Below are positions 52,825 to 64,000 of a stretch of 64,000 nt of DNA, piece by piece. The position numbers and the translations under genes are program-made. Where the stretch lies: contig CM068583.1 of assembly GCA_035048485.1 (NCBI GenBank), forward strand, positions 26,562,841 to 26,626,840. Direction: 5' to 3'. Positions within the stretch are counted from its first letter, which is position 1. Every line of letters starts with the position of its first letter. The notes beneath the pieces are model-generated. The model did no database searches. It was given only the letters and a program-made list of their open reading frames with translations, and was not told the DNA's origin. The DNA is from Pteria penguin. Taxonomy: Eukaryota > Mollusca > Bivalvia > Pterioida > Pteriidae.

Positions 52825-55780
52825 TTACTCTGTTTCACAAATACAATGCAGTTTAGTATCACAAGGCCAGTCCCCAAACAGATAACCACCTTCTTTCCAT
52901 AGCCCTACGCAGTCCTCACGAGGTGTGTCGTCTGGTTGCGTGTTGCCCCATCTTATGTATGATGGTTTGCCTGCATTCTCTCCTGTCCACATCCATTCAC
53001 CTTGTACCACACCATCCGACAAATCTATCCAGTACTCCCTCGTATCAAAAGTGGCTACAGGATATTAAGATAATACAATAGTTATTATTTTGATATTTGT
53101 ATCTTAAAGACGAGTAATTCAGGAGTAAATGACCAAACTCACTGAATCCCTATTTGCCGCATTTAAAACAAAATGCCACATTTTTTTTACAAAATATTTC
53201 TATTTTTCCCTCTATGAATATCTACATATGAAACTTGAAAATTTTGTTCTCACAATGACATCACTTTACGTCCTGAATACGTCATAAAAATCCCAAATTT
53301 GCACAAAAGTGTAACAAAGCACAAGAAATGCTGAAATCTGAGATTTTTGATCAGTTTAAGACAGATCACATCGTCTAACCGCGAGCTGGTTTTCCAGGGT
53401 AGATGAATGTCCACCGTATGTAACGATTATATAGCACCAACTACTTTTGTATTCCACATTATTGCATGTCTTTAAGATTGTGATTCTGAGGTCTTTATAA
53501 GGTTAATGTTTGTGACAGTACATGTCTTTATTATACTTTCTCAGTAAGCCTTTCTTTTGAAATGAGAGGCCAATGACGTTTAAGGTATTGAACATATCCC
53601 CGTTTTCATTATCTACAAATGGTATCATTGAAAGTTCTTGATGACACAAATACGTAACAAGCACGTGTTCTATGGCATCAGCTTGGGTCTCATAGTCATA
53701 CTCTACTTGGATCCTAATGTCAGGAATATTAATTTTATTGTTTTGAGGAAGTAATTTTGATAATCATACATGATCATGGAACATAAAAATCATTTTATTA
53801 TACATATTGTTTATTTGGTATTTTCAAATGTTTTCTTGACTTCCAGATTTGTAATGTAACATATGATATCAACAGAATAAAATTTTATTATTGTTCGTTT
53901 TTGTTTTTTCGGAAACAATACAGGCACTGTCGAAATATTATATTGTAGAAAGAACTTTACATTTCCATTTCACACAGTGTTATTTATCATTTTTTAAAAA
54001 TCACATAGATACACATTACTACTTACGATCGATAGTTTCTAGCGCTTTCGAATATTGAATAAGAAAATTGTGTTCCTCTGCTGAATTGATCCTGACAAGA
54101 TGAGCCCCTAATACGCCACAGAATGTCTGTAAATGATGAAACTTGAAAAGTGATTATTGTAGATGAATTCTCTTTTCATTTGTTGATTTCATTCATTAAA
54201 CTGAATGAGCAAAAACACACAAACATATACATCCCCTACTCCACTTACACACATCACTTCACACACACATTTACACACATACCAACACACACACATACAA
54301 CACACATATACACACGCACCCCCTATATATGTATTTATATAAGTTGACACTTACCACTGATTCCGGCCAACTAAAGTGTTGATGGACAAAAACGTAACAT
54401 GATGTTCCATTCTGTATGAATCCTTTGGGGCAACCAGGCTGTCCGAAATTTTCTGTAAAAATCGTATACAATGACAGTATCGCATATTTAATAATCAGAT
54501 TTATCACAATAAGATAAATCAAGTTATTGAGAATGACACACCTTTTTTGTAATTTGCTTATGTAAAATTATTTGCAACTGTGTTTATTGTTTTCCGGATT
54601 TTGTGTCCGTTTTATGATTGCATTTAGTAACGTTTATCTCTTTTATCTCTTCACCTTTGGCGAATGCAGACGACATGTGAAATCCAACTGGCGCAATTTT
54701 GACAGTTTACCATTTGCTGAGGGATACTGTTGTCTCCAGGTCCCCCAGCTCTAATATGGTTTATTGTATATTAATATGTGTGATTGTGAATGCTTTGCTG
54801 CCAGAAGCTTACACGTGGTAAGATCGGCTCATAGATTATGTACATGCGAGTTGCATGTTAAATGGGAATTTTCGTTGAATTAAAAAGCCATGACAGTTCC
54901 GCCAATAAGTCTTGAGTTAGTTTTTCATACTATAATATGTCTCACGTGATTACTTGGTATACATATTAGTTCGAAGAAAACCGTGCTTTCGATATTGAAA
55001 TGTGGTTGAAACCAAAGCAATGACTTTGTGTTAATTATGATTGGAATTTCGAAATAACGAGTATGCCAGGAAATAATATTTCTATAAAACTAAATATCAT
55101 TATAAACATATTATTTGAAAAGTACGAAATGTGTATTATTTGAACAAAAAAATTCCGAAAATATCAAATCATTAAACAGACAATAACAATAGCTGTGAAC
55201 ATTTCTCTTGGAATGCCACTCCCAACATTTAGTATATACATGTATACCAATATCCGCAGGTTTTCATGGCATATAAAATGACATTTAAGAATTCAAGATT
55301 ATCACAGAATCTTCCGACATGTTACTGACCATTTTAAAAGATACAAAATGGTCCATTTTTTGTTATATGCATACAGTAATTTATATATCTTACTTATTTT
55401 ACCCGCGAAAATAGACTACACTGCAGCGGCACCAACACAAAATACGCCTGTGTTATAGAGATATAGGAACGTGAAGGTAGGAGTTAGAAATTGTTAGAAA
55501 TACGACCCTCAAACATGACCCACTTTCGGTACGAGAGGTGTCGAGAATTTTTCACTGGACGGATTTTGCTTGTATATGCGTCTTGAACTGATGGATAATC
55601 AAATGATACTTTATAAAACAAAGTACAGGTATTACTTTAATCACCATAGTAAACTCTTCAAGGGACCAATTGCATCTTTAAAATGATTTGTAAACATCCA
55701 CACAATACTGAATTACTATAGAACTCACCTGATACGAAAACTGCAGTAATTAACAATACTATAAACAGAACGATCTTCAT
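52825..55780 (-). CDS. Secreted C-type lectin, gene B
   Basis: Four coding exons on -: 55780-55729, 54452-54355, 54126-54027 and 53054-52825, with GT/AG borders and phases 1, 0, 1, exactly as in gene A, giving 159 residues. Residues 1-17 (MKIVLFIVLLITAVFVS) are a clear signal peptide. The CRD has C25 and C36 (GCPKGF...SCYVF), SWPES, C53 with LGAHLVRI, YWIDLSD, GEWMW, C132, C148 and C156, plus an extra Cys154 (HCIC). The motif at 123-125 is QPD, classically linked with galactose-type binding. GDWPC replaces the WND calcium motif. Protein lengths and cysteine spacing nearly match gene A, so the pair arose by tandem duplication, followed by substantial sequence divergence. An overlapping + strand frame near 54.2 kb is from a CA-rich repeat. 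Confidence 0.9.
54205..54320. repeat. (CA)n-rich microsatellite in lectin B intron 2-proximal region
   Basis: Irregular ca/cacatac repeats about 35 bp after the donor site of exon 2 on the - strand. Confidence 0.85.
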
Positions 55781-56089
55781 CTTTATTATCTAGAAGGCGA
55801 TATTGAAATCCTGACATAAAGTCGCGGTTTTGGACTGTGAATCTTGTTAACAGAAAATTGCAGGCTTGATAACATTGTTTATTCAGAGTGACACAATGAA
55901 CTCAAATACAAAACTTACAGTCAGCAAATATACCAATAAAACATGTGTATACTGAATAAGGAAAATATCATCACTGTACTATAACTATAGGAAAACTGAA
56001 GACATCTGACCAAGCTGTATGACACAAATCACCCAGGACATGCACATAAATATGATAATAGTAAAAACACAGACGACGACAGTACAAAA
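55781..56089. promoter_or_regulatory. Region upstream of lectin gene B
   Basis: On -, this lies directly 5' of the gene B start codon and should hold its 5' UTR and promoter. No unambiguous TATA box or initiator can be chosen by eye in this AT-rich DNA. Confidence 0.3.
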
Positions 56090-56260
56090 ATATTCGAGTG
56101 TACTGCAGTTACGATACCGACTTAAAACGGTCTATTAGAGCAACAAACGTCACTCAATTGGTGTGGTTAACCGGTTTACGGGCGCTCACCTTCCCACTTA
56201 CAGTAAAAGCAACACAATCAAAGGACACACACTTAAAAAAAAGAAAAAACCTATTAATAA
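56090..56260 (-). mobile_element. PLE family-1 3' UTR fragment, minus orientation
   Basis: gtgtactgcagttacgatac, cgacttaaaacggtctatta, gtgtggttaaccggtttacg and caatcaaaggacacacactt match 41995-42140 in the same orientation. It lies about 310 bp upstream of lectin gene B. Confidence 0.75.
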
Positions 56261-56529
56261 ATGAGATTAGGACTTCAACAGAGATGTAGTAATACAATGG
56301 TCAAACCAACCGAGGGTCCTCGAACTAAGAACTTCACACTGCCGAGCAAAATCAATAAGTGTGACTGAAGTACGAACTAGCAAGTGCTATTTCACCGTTA
56401 AATATTAAAAAATTGATACATGTAACACGAATTAATACTCCATGTTAAAGTACATAATGACTTTTATTATGGGTTGAGGAAGGCACATTACACCACACTG
56501 TGCAGTTCTTCGACTTGAACTCCATAAAT

Positions 56530-56551
56530 GATGCTCTCTCTCTCTCTCCCT

Positions 56552-56608
<57 letters not shown>

Positions 56609-56625
56609 CTTCTTCTTCTTTTTTT
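56530..56625. repeat. (CT)n microsatellite with (TTC)n end
   Basis: About 70 bp of ct repeats with a few ccct interruptions, then ttc repeats. Confidence 0.93.
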
Positions 56626-57161
56626 ATTTTGTCCAATACTTATGTTTTAATAGATATAAATATCTTTTCTTTGTAACACTAAATTTTAGGGTATAGCATG
56701 AACATGATTACAGCTACACTAAGTATGTTCTTAATAATGATTTGGGAAACTAGTTCCGAGTCCAAGTCATGACCATTTTGTTTAATTTCTAAAGAAAACG
56801 TTTTTCCATTTCTTTTTCATCAAATATATAATTCAGTGACTCAGTACATACCGTGAATTCAATAATGTAGAATAACAAAGGAAAACACGTCCGCTTTAAA
56901 AAGTAGTCGTTTTTTCGGGGTTTTTTTCTGCGTTCCACGTTGTAGCCTCTTACAATAATTCACAGCGATAGTGACACCTTTTCAACATCAATAAACTCAA
57001 AACCGACAGAAATTTACAATGAAAAAAAAAAAAAGGTTAATATACGTGGCATCCTCAACCTATATAAACAAAATGAATAACCAATAATTTTATTTCCATC
57101 AAAAATAGGATGAAGCTATGTGAGAATGATATATAGTAATCTGTAGTTAATGCTTTAAACT
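56626..57161. other. Intergenic, nothing recognised
   Basis: AT-rich DNA without exons or recognised repeats. Confidence 0.4.
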
Positions 57162-57413
57162 CCTGGGGCCAGTTGTTCTAAACTTTAACCACTGGTTAAG
57201 CTAACCAATGATTAAAGTTTGAGAGACAATTGATTTGATTTATAAGATTTCTATATAAAAAATCTAAATTACTTTACAAAAATTGTTTCATACGCTACAA
57301 ATCAGTATACAGAATAAGACTTAAAGTCCTCTCATGTCAAATATATAGACAGATGAAATTTAATAAGTGGTCAGCTTAACCAGTGGTTAAAGTTTCGAAC
57401 AACTGGCCCCAGG
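57162..57413. repeat. MITE-like element with 46-bp terminal inverted repeats
   Basis: The left TIR (57162-57207: cctggggccagttgttctaa, then actttaaccactggttaagc) and right TIR (57368-57413) are reverse complements with two mismatches. The 160-bp centre is AT-rich and noncoding. No clear target-site duplication is visible, partly because the right end continues directly into a minisatellite. Confidence 0.85.
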
Positions 57414-57915
57414 CTACTACATTTATTACTGAAATATAATCCAGATTACTACATTTATTACTGGGACTTAATCCAGGCAACTACGTCATATTACTGAGAA
57501 ATAATCCAGGTTACTACATTTATTACTGAGATATAATCCAGGCCTTTACATTTTATACTGAAAAATAATCCAGGCTACTACATTTATTACTGAGATAAAA
57601 CACGGGCTACTGCATTTATTACTGAGATATAAACCAGGCTACTGCATTTATTACTGAGGTCTAATCCAGGCTACTACATTTTATTATTGATGTATAATTC
57701 AGGCTACTATATTTATTACTGAGATACAAAATGTCCTACTGCATTTATTACTGAGATATAAACCAGGCTATTACATTTATTACTGAGGTATAAACCAGGC
57801 TACTACATATATTACTGAGATATAAACCAGGCTGCTACATTTATTACTGAGATGCAAAACGAGCTACTGCAATTATTACCGAAATATACATGTAATCGAG
57901 GCTACTACGTTTATA
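57404..57915. repeat. Minisatellite, about 16 units of 32 bp
   Basis: Units of ccaggctactac plus atttattactgagatataat, with 10-25% divergence and a few one-base indels. The first unit begins with ccagg, the last bases of the MITE right end. Confidence 0.93.
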
Positions 57916-58120
57916 ACGCTTGTGGCACCTGTCTGTCTTCGAGATTATTACGGTAGTGGCACCTGCCTGTTTTGTTACTATTACGTTGATGGCGACTGTC
58001 CGTCTTGTGATAATTACGGTTGTGGCACCTGCCTGTATTCGTGATTATAAAGTTGATGTCAGCTGCCATTTCCTCATCATTAAACCTATTTTATTAAACC
58101 TGTCTCATTCAAGGGATTAT
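57916..58120. repeat. Short minisatellite, 5-6 units of about 33 bp
   Basis: Diverged units of acggttgtggcacctgcctg plus ttcgtgattatt. It starts directly where the 32-bp array ends. Confidence 0.8.
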
Positions 58121-58189
58121 TGTAAATCACTTTGGAAAAAAAATACTTGCCTACAACCGAGATAGAGCCCAGATTAGAGATCCACTCAA

Positions 58190-59370
58190 CACAGAGCTGT
58201 CCTCTCTTACAAAATGAACTCCAATTCAATGTCATACAAAAAACCTGCCCTCTCTTACATAATGAAATCCACTTCAATATCATACAAAAAACCTGCCCTC
58301 TCTTACATAATGAAATCCACTTCAATATCATATAAACAACCTGCCCTCTCATACATAATGAAATCCAATTCAATATCATACTAACAACCTGCCCTCTCTT
58401 ACATAATGATATCCATTTCAATGTCATATAAACAACCTGCCCTCTCATACATAATGAAATCCAATTCAATGTCATACAAACAACCTGCCCTCTCTTACAT
58501 AATGAAATCCATTCAATGTCATACAAACAACCTGTCCTCTCATACATAATGAAATCCAATACAATGTCATACAAACAACCTGCCCTCTCATACATAATGA
58601 AATCGAATACAATGTCATACAAACAACCTGCCCTCTCTTACATAATGAAATCCACTTCAATATCATATAAACAACCTGCCCTCTCATACATAATGAAATC
58701 CATTTCAATGTCATACAAACAACCTGCCCTCTCATACATAATGATATCCACTTCAATATCATACAAACAACCTGCCCTCTCATACATAATGAAATCCAAT
58801 TCAATGTCATACAAACAACCTGCCCTCTCTTACATAATGAAATCCACTTCAATATCATACAAACAACCTGCTCTCTCATACATAATGAAATCCAATTCAA
58901 TATCATACAAACAACCTGCCCTCTCTTACATAATGAAATCCACTTCAGTATCATATAAACAACCTGCCCTCTCATACATAATGAAATCCATTTCAATTTC
59001 ATACATACAACCTGCCCTCTCTTACATAATGAAATCCATTTCAATATCATACAAACAACCTGCCCTCTCTTACATAATGAAATCCAATCCAATGTCATAC
59101 AAACAACCTGCCCTCTCATACATAATGAAATCCACTTCAATGTCATACAAACAACCTGCCCTCTCTTACATAATGAAATCCACTTCAATGTTATACAAAC
59201 AACCTGCCCTCTTACACATAATGAAATTCACTGCAGTATCATACACACAACCTCCCTTTCCATGCATAATGAAATTAAGTGCAATATCATACAAACAAGC
59301 TGCCTTTTCATACATAATTGAAATTCACTGCAAATATCATATAAACAACCCGCCTTCTCATATATAATTG
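58190..59370. repeat. Minisatellite, about 24 units of 48 bp, open on both strands
   Basis: Unit: tcatacaaacaacctgccct, ctcttacataatgaaatcca, cttcaatg. Because 48 is a multiple of three and the unit lacks stops in one frame of each strand, long frames arise: + 58516-59367 (283 codons, repeat SYKQPALSYIMKS plus 3 residues) and - 58472-59188 and 58086-58622 (repeat RGQVVCMTLKWISLCK or similar). The units vary mainly at a ctcttac/ctcatac dimorphism and at the third quarter. No flanking splice sites or signal peptide support translation. Confidence 0.93.
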
Positions 59371-61892
59371 AAATTCACTGCTCTAGGGAAAACTTGGTCT
59401 AAAATATATAAACAAATCCACTGCAATAACGTTGTCCCAACCTTCCCTCCTTTTCTTCTTATACATAATGAAATCGGCTGCACTATCATAAGACCAACCT
59501 ACGCCACTTTATACATAATGAAAATTGTAAAGCAATCCTTATATTCACACCTTGAATAAATTATTGGATTATTATACTTTTCTGTTATTCTAGCTCTTTT
59601 TTGCTAAATTGTGATTTTATTTTAAGGAGTGTTGCAATTTCTCTTTCGGCGCAGATTAAGTGCCAACACCATCCTTTTAATTATCTTTGTTCACCACACT
59701 TCATTAGACGCCATTAACTATGCTTAAGCATGAATTATGGATTTCATTAATAACACATGTATGAATCAGAGTTATTTTAATATGTTCCTTTGTATGTAAT
59801 ATTTCAGTTGTTGATACAGATGAATTGACTTATTATCGAGATATATATATGTATGGAATGACTTTTAAAAGTAGAAGACAATGGCTATTAACCTATAAAG
59901 CAAATCAACCAAAGATTTACATTAAGATCTATACTGAACTCTAACACAGAGACATAACACAATATCTAGACTTCACGTATCATTTGTTATGTAACTATTA
60001 ACAAACGTTATGTTTGTACGGTTGATCATTCAAAATAACTTCCTAGTCTGATTATCTGTTAGTCGAATTCTACCTCACTGTCCCATTCCCTAAAAGGACA
60101 AAGGAAATTGAAAATATATTTAACCGGTGTTAAAGTATGTAGGTTGAAAGTGGTCAGTTTACTGAGATAGATAAATATACGGTTCATTTGCGTCGCACAG
60201 GGAATATTTCACCCATATGGCGATGGGTACTTTACCATTCATCTAATCTATCATCATTCAATGGGTGCCTACGTGATGAAAACCTAAGTTTCTCTGTTGT
60301 TTAATGTCATGATATTTTTTTGCCGAGAGCATATAAATTCACATACTACATCACATAATCAGTGAAAAATACGCTGTGTCTGGCTCTCGAGTAAGAATAC
60401 CCAATCAAAGCTTCCTTGTCTCAATTAATCATGAGTTATGCCCCTTGCAGAACTGTGTCCTTCAATAAGAACTATGTTGTCAATGCAATTTCGCTGCGAC
60501 ATAAAAGAAGATAACCGATTTCTCAGCAGATAAACAACCGCTGTTACAGGGATTACAGCAAATAAGAGTTCTGCCCATAAATATGTTTCATTGAACACCC
60601 TATCACCACGTCAAGTACTGTATAAACATGAATTTGGTTCAATCATATAAGGAATAAAGGTTTATAGTTTGAAATATCAGATCCAAATACATGCATTAAT
60701 CTTTTGTACAGTTGCTTTTGGTTATGATGTTTAGGGTAAACTAATAGATATTTTTTTATAGAACACAGTACCATGTGTAATAATTATTATCACCATTATT
60801 GACAAATTTAAGGTATATAAGTCAACAATACATCATGTATAAGTCCTCTTTAAACAGTCCTTTTCAAGCCAAAGAAAAAACTGTAGGAACTCTGTGGGGA
60901 TATATTTCTCTATATTATGCGGTGTCTATAATGAATGATTATGGGTTTATCTATTCACGATCTGTTTACGTTGATATGGTGAGCAGAGTTTGAAGAATTA
61001 TTTGGGTTTTTTTTCATCATACTTAAAATTCGGTATAAAATATCTTAACAGCAGTTATTTCTCCTTCAATGCAAAGTCTAATATAGTTATTTATCCACCG
61101 AAAGTTAACATAATTCTAAGCTTAAATTGTCAATGTAAACTATATATAATCAGTATATGAAGTGCAAATTTTGAGCCAGTATCCTGTTTATCAAGATACT
61201 GTCTGACCTCATCCAAAACCATTATCTTACTATACACATAGGCAGTTGCCGAACAATAGACGCTTAATCCTCCAGAGCACCTGGTCTGAAGTCTGATCCT
61301 TTGATGACCGTGAAATTATGTATATATGACAATGATTGTATATACTAAGCTTTTATCTATGATATCATCATATGCTGAGCATGTTCTTGCTTACCTGATG
61401 AGGCAAAAACACTTTATGCAAGTGACAGAGAAATTTTGTTTAAATTTCTGTGGGTTTGAGAATAGGAAAATTGAAGTTATACCTTTGCCTAAATATGAAG
61501 TAAACCGTCCATACTCGAGTAAGTTTTTTTTACTCTTTTTAAACGTTTGACGTTATATTAGACTTTAGTATGAATATTCTAAGCTCAAAAGCAGAATGAA
61601 TAGTTATTCTAAAATATTGAAATTTGATTAAGTCTGTACTGTCTACCGATGAGATATAAGTGAAACAAATAAGACATTGTATATAGGCATTAATATAATT
61701 GTTATATCAATGACTGAGATTTCATTTGCGGTTTTCAGTTGTAACAAAGAATCTATTGAAACTAAAAGCTCGTTTATTTCATTTAGGGATAAAAATATTT
61801 CCTATATTATTGATTTTATTACTGCAAGAAAACACAGTCCCTGGTTTTCAGGAATTGATGGTAAGAAGGATTGCCTGATGGTTTTTTCCTTC
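59371..61892. other. Intergenic, no gene supported
   Basis: AT-rich DNA. Frames at 60799-60993 and 61326-61550 have no recognisable domain. A PLE 3'-region scrap lies at about 61235-61300 (agacgcttaatcctccagag, then cacctggtctgaagtctg), + orientation. Confidence 0.4.
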
Positions 61893-61955
61893 AATTGACC
61901 GTCCTAAATCGGTATTGCAAATGTATTATGACTCTCGAGTATTTTAGTAACGTCT
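61893..61955 (+). mobile_element. PLE 3' UTR scrap
   Basis: attgaccgtcctaaatcggt and attgcaaatg match the conserved 3' UTR segment at 14853. Short and isolated. Confidence 0.55.
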
Positions 61956-62754
61956 TTCTTTGTGCTTTTTTGTATTCTCTCCATGTCCGTGGTCAAACAA
62001 CCTAGTCAGCTTTCTAGTTTTCCCATCTTTTATGTCCAGCAAATTTTCACCATTCACTTTTGCCTTTATAACTTTTGATATTTAGCAAAAGTGATCAAAT
62101 GACTTCGGCATTTGTTCTTCTCGTTTACCAATTTTCTATGTTGTTAACTTAAATGTGCTTTGTGAAGTTATCTGCTTCCTTTCACTAGAACAGTCATAAT
62201 CTATGTGAATGAATAATCATATACAGACTTTGTAGACAGAGCCATTTGTCTGTTTTATCGAACCCAGGAGAGCAATATCAATCATGGACTTTCCGTTTCC
62301 CTCATTTCAATCTGCTAGTACTTAATGACGGTAGATGTTGTGCACTTATGTAATGTTAACTCACACGCAACTCAGCCTGAAGCAATGAGGAAGATTTCGT
62401 TTCAAGACTCATGTGTAACGAAACACCTAGAAGTAGTATGTAATTTTTGATGTAAAAGATCCCCCTCTCTCTCTCTTTTCTACAAAGACAAAATTTTGTC
62501 CCAAATGATGAAAACCGACCATCTTCAAATTAAGTGTCAGATATCAATATACAAAATCATGATCAATGACCGAACAAACAAACTTTACTGAAAGATGTCA
62601 AATGTGCTGCTTATCAAAACACTACTCCATACCATTCACTGTATAATGAAAATTAATCAGGATTGTCTGTTCGTTAGACTTGACATATGTTATTGAAAGA
62701 GATCTCGAAGCAATTCAATAAGGTTGTTCTGTATTTTTTATTCTCTAGTTAATT
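61956..62754. other. Intergenic, nothing recognised
   Basis: Contains a short ct-rich run near 62463-62480; no exon or known repeat otherwise. Confidence 0.4.
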
Positions 62755-63002
62755 CTTGTTTTACGTCACTCTAAGTTTAAGTGTATTTCGCTTAAATATG
62801 GTGACGGCATCTGTCTAATGTATTGCGCAGAAATTTATATCTATGTAACGGACCCACGAGAAACAGTGAAGGATCTTTTACGTGTCACGCCTACTGTAAA
62901 ACGGGACCTCGGTCCGAAAGACAGGACACCGGTACGCCCATGCCGGGAGTCCAACCGCGGAACTCTCAGCACCTTATCCATGAGCCACACCGGCTTATTC
63001 GA
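62755..63002 (-). repeat. SINE, near full length, minus orientation
   Basis: On +, cttgttttacgtcactctaa, atggtgacggcatctgtcta, ggacccacgagaaacagtga, ggatcttttacgtgtcacgc and tatccatgagccacaccggc are the reverse complement of the whole SINE, including the tRNA-like head. ORFs across it are incidental. Confidence 0.8.
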
Positions 63003-64000
63003 TACAATATTAATATGATAAATGGTCAGTAAAAACGGTGGATATATGACAGGTAGGTCAGGTCTTTCGTTCCATATCTAGAGGCGTAGGGAGCAAATTA
63101 TAAGTAAGGGAGGACATATACTACATGTATCTATTTTCGGTGGATATAGAAAGGAGGGGTTAAGTTTATCATGTGGTTATGATTTTAAAATTAGTAAAAA
63201 AAAAAAAAGAATTAAAAACAAACAAACAAACAGAAGCCCCCCAAAATAAAACTTAAACAAAAAATACACACACACAATAATAATGAAACAGATTAAAAAG
63301 GTAGCCCCTATGCTTCCTACGCCTATGTTCTCTGACGTCAATATTCTAAAGCAACTGATTCACAATACATTTCGTAATTTGATTTTATGTTCAAGGGAAA
63401 AATCATAGGTCTTTAAAAGCGATTTTATGTGATTATTAATACATTATAGTTTTCCATTTAAAACGCGTAAGTAAAGTGCTAGGATTGTTCTGTCAAAGTT
63501 TACCAAATTACAATAATTACAATTCAATATATGGTATGGTTTGTTTTGCCTTTAGCCATTTGGCTAATCAACCTCAGAAACATTACATAATATGTTATTT
63601 CATAACATATATACAATATAAATATATAATTATGTAAACAGTGAGTGGAGTGAAAATTTGGAGGTTTGGACAATTACATGATATTACTAGGATAATGATA
63701 CGTGATATGATTTCAATGTAATGAGCGATATAGCTCTCATCGTTTAGGATTTTTTTTATTATCACTGAAGATTAATAACTGCGTTATGAGTGAAATGTTA
63801 AAAGTTGGGAAAAGGAATATAGAACTTCCGATTATATAAAACATATTTCTATACTGCGCCAAATCAGATGTTACGTCAACGCGAAATAATGCATGACGTC
63901 ATTATAATTATACACAAAATGTGCCTCTATTTTACATGTTCATGTATATGAATATTCGTATGTATGCTACACATTTAGCGAAAGTTGCTTTGTGTTTAGG
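63003..64000. other. Intergenic, nothing recognised
   Basis: AT-rich, with an A-rich tract and aaac repeats near 63195-63235 and (ac)n near 63266. No gene recognised. Confidence 0.4.

Noticed and set aside
58086..59367. Repetitive proteins of 178, 238 and 283 residues on the two strands
   Set aside because: All arise from one 48-bp minisatellite; openness on both strands follows from the unit length. Kept only as a repeat and a finding.

Overview
The window looks like nuclear DNA of a mollusc, most probably a bivalve. It is AT-rich and full of microsatellites and minisatellites, and short motifs such as acatgta recur. It carries tRNA-headed SINEs of the molluscan type, with a gacgttaaacaaaaatcaatca tail, and many Penelope-like retroelement (PLE) fragments. 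The species cannot be named from the sequence alone.

Four host genes can be supported. (1) A five-exon + strand gene (33.58-39.69 kb) encodes a 196-residue secreted or membrane-anchored protein with four EF-hand loops. (2) A - strand gene (39.99-40.72 kb) encodes a 242-residue secreted, prohormone-like protein with several dibasic sites and three Gly-Trp ends. Genes 1 and 2 converge, and their poly(A) signals lie only 8 bp apart. (3, 4) Two tandem - strand genes (48.07-49.94 and 52.83-55.78 kb) each encode a small secreted C-type lectin from four exons with identical intron phases. I reassembled all exon sets by hand; splice sites and phases close to complete reading frames.

The rest is mostly mobile and repetitive DNA. 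PLE fragments occur at about 9.66-10.12, 13.42-15.01, 15.40-15.62, 19.39-19.93, 21.40-22.08, 22.54-23.06, 25.55-29.00, 31.79-32.30, 32.65-33.33, 37.81-37.96, 41.13-41.18, 41.88-42.95, 43.68-44.01, 51.34-51.85, 56.09-56.26 and 61.89-61.95 kb. The 25.55-29.00 kb element keeps a GIY-YIG endonuclease tail upstream of the reverse transcriptase, with a CxC motif between them. That is the permuted order described for Naiad PLEs. A second family (13.4 and 42 kb copies, highly similar) has an intact catalytic YLDD motif in the 13.4 kb copy. Two tandem copies of a 48-nt hammerhead-ribozyme-like motif lie on the - strand at 23.3-23.7 kb, with degenerate or split relatives at 11.9, 22.3, 41.3 and 49.2 kb. 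A LINE 3' end with an (ATT)n tail lies at 50.27-51.03 kb.

Other repeats: a 13 x 22-bp minisatellite (8.10 kb); fold-back elements at 5.85, 12.92, 19.12, 35.53 and 57.16 kb; and three minisatellites back to back at 57.4-59.4 kb (32-, 33- and 48-bp units), the first seeded by the end of a fold-back element. A roughly 670-bp (TA)n array sits inside a PLE 3' region. The first 33 kb and the last 5 kb show no convincing host exon.
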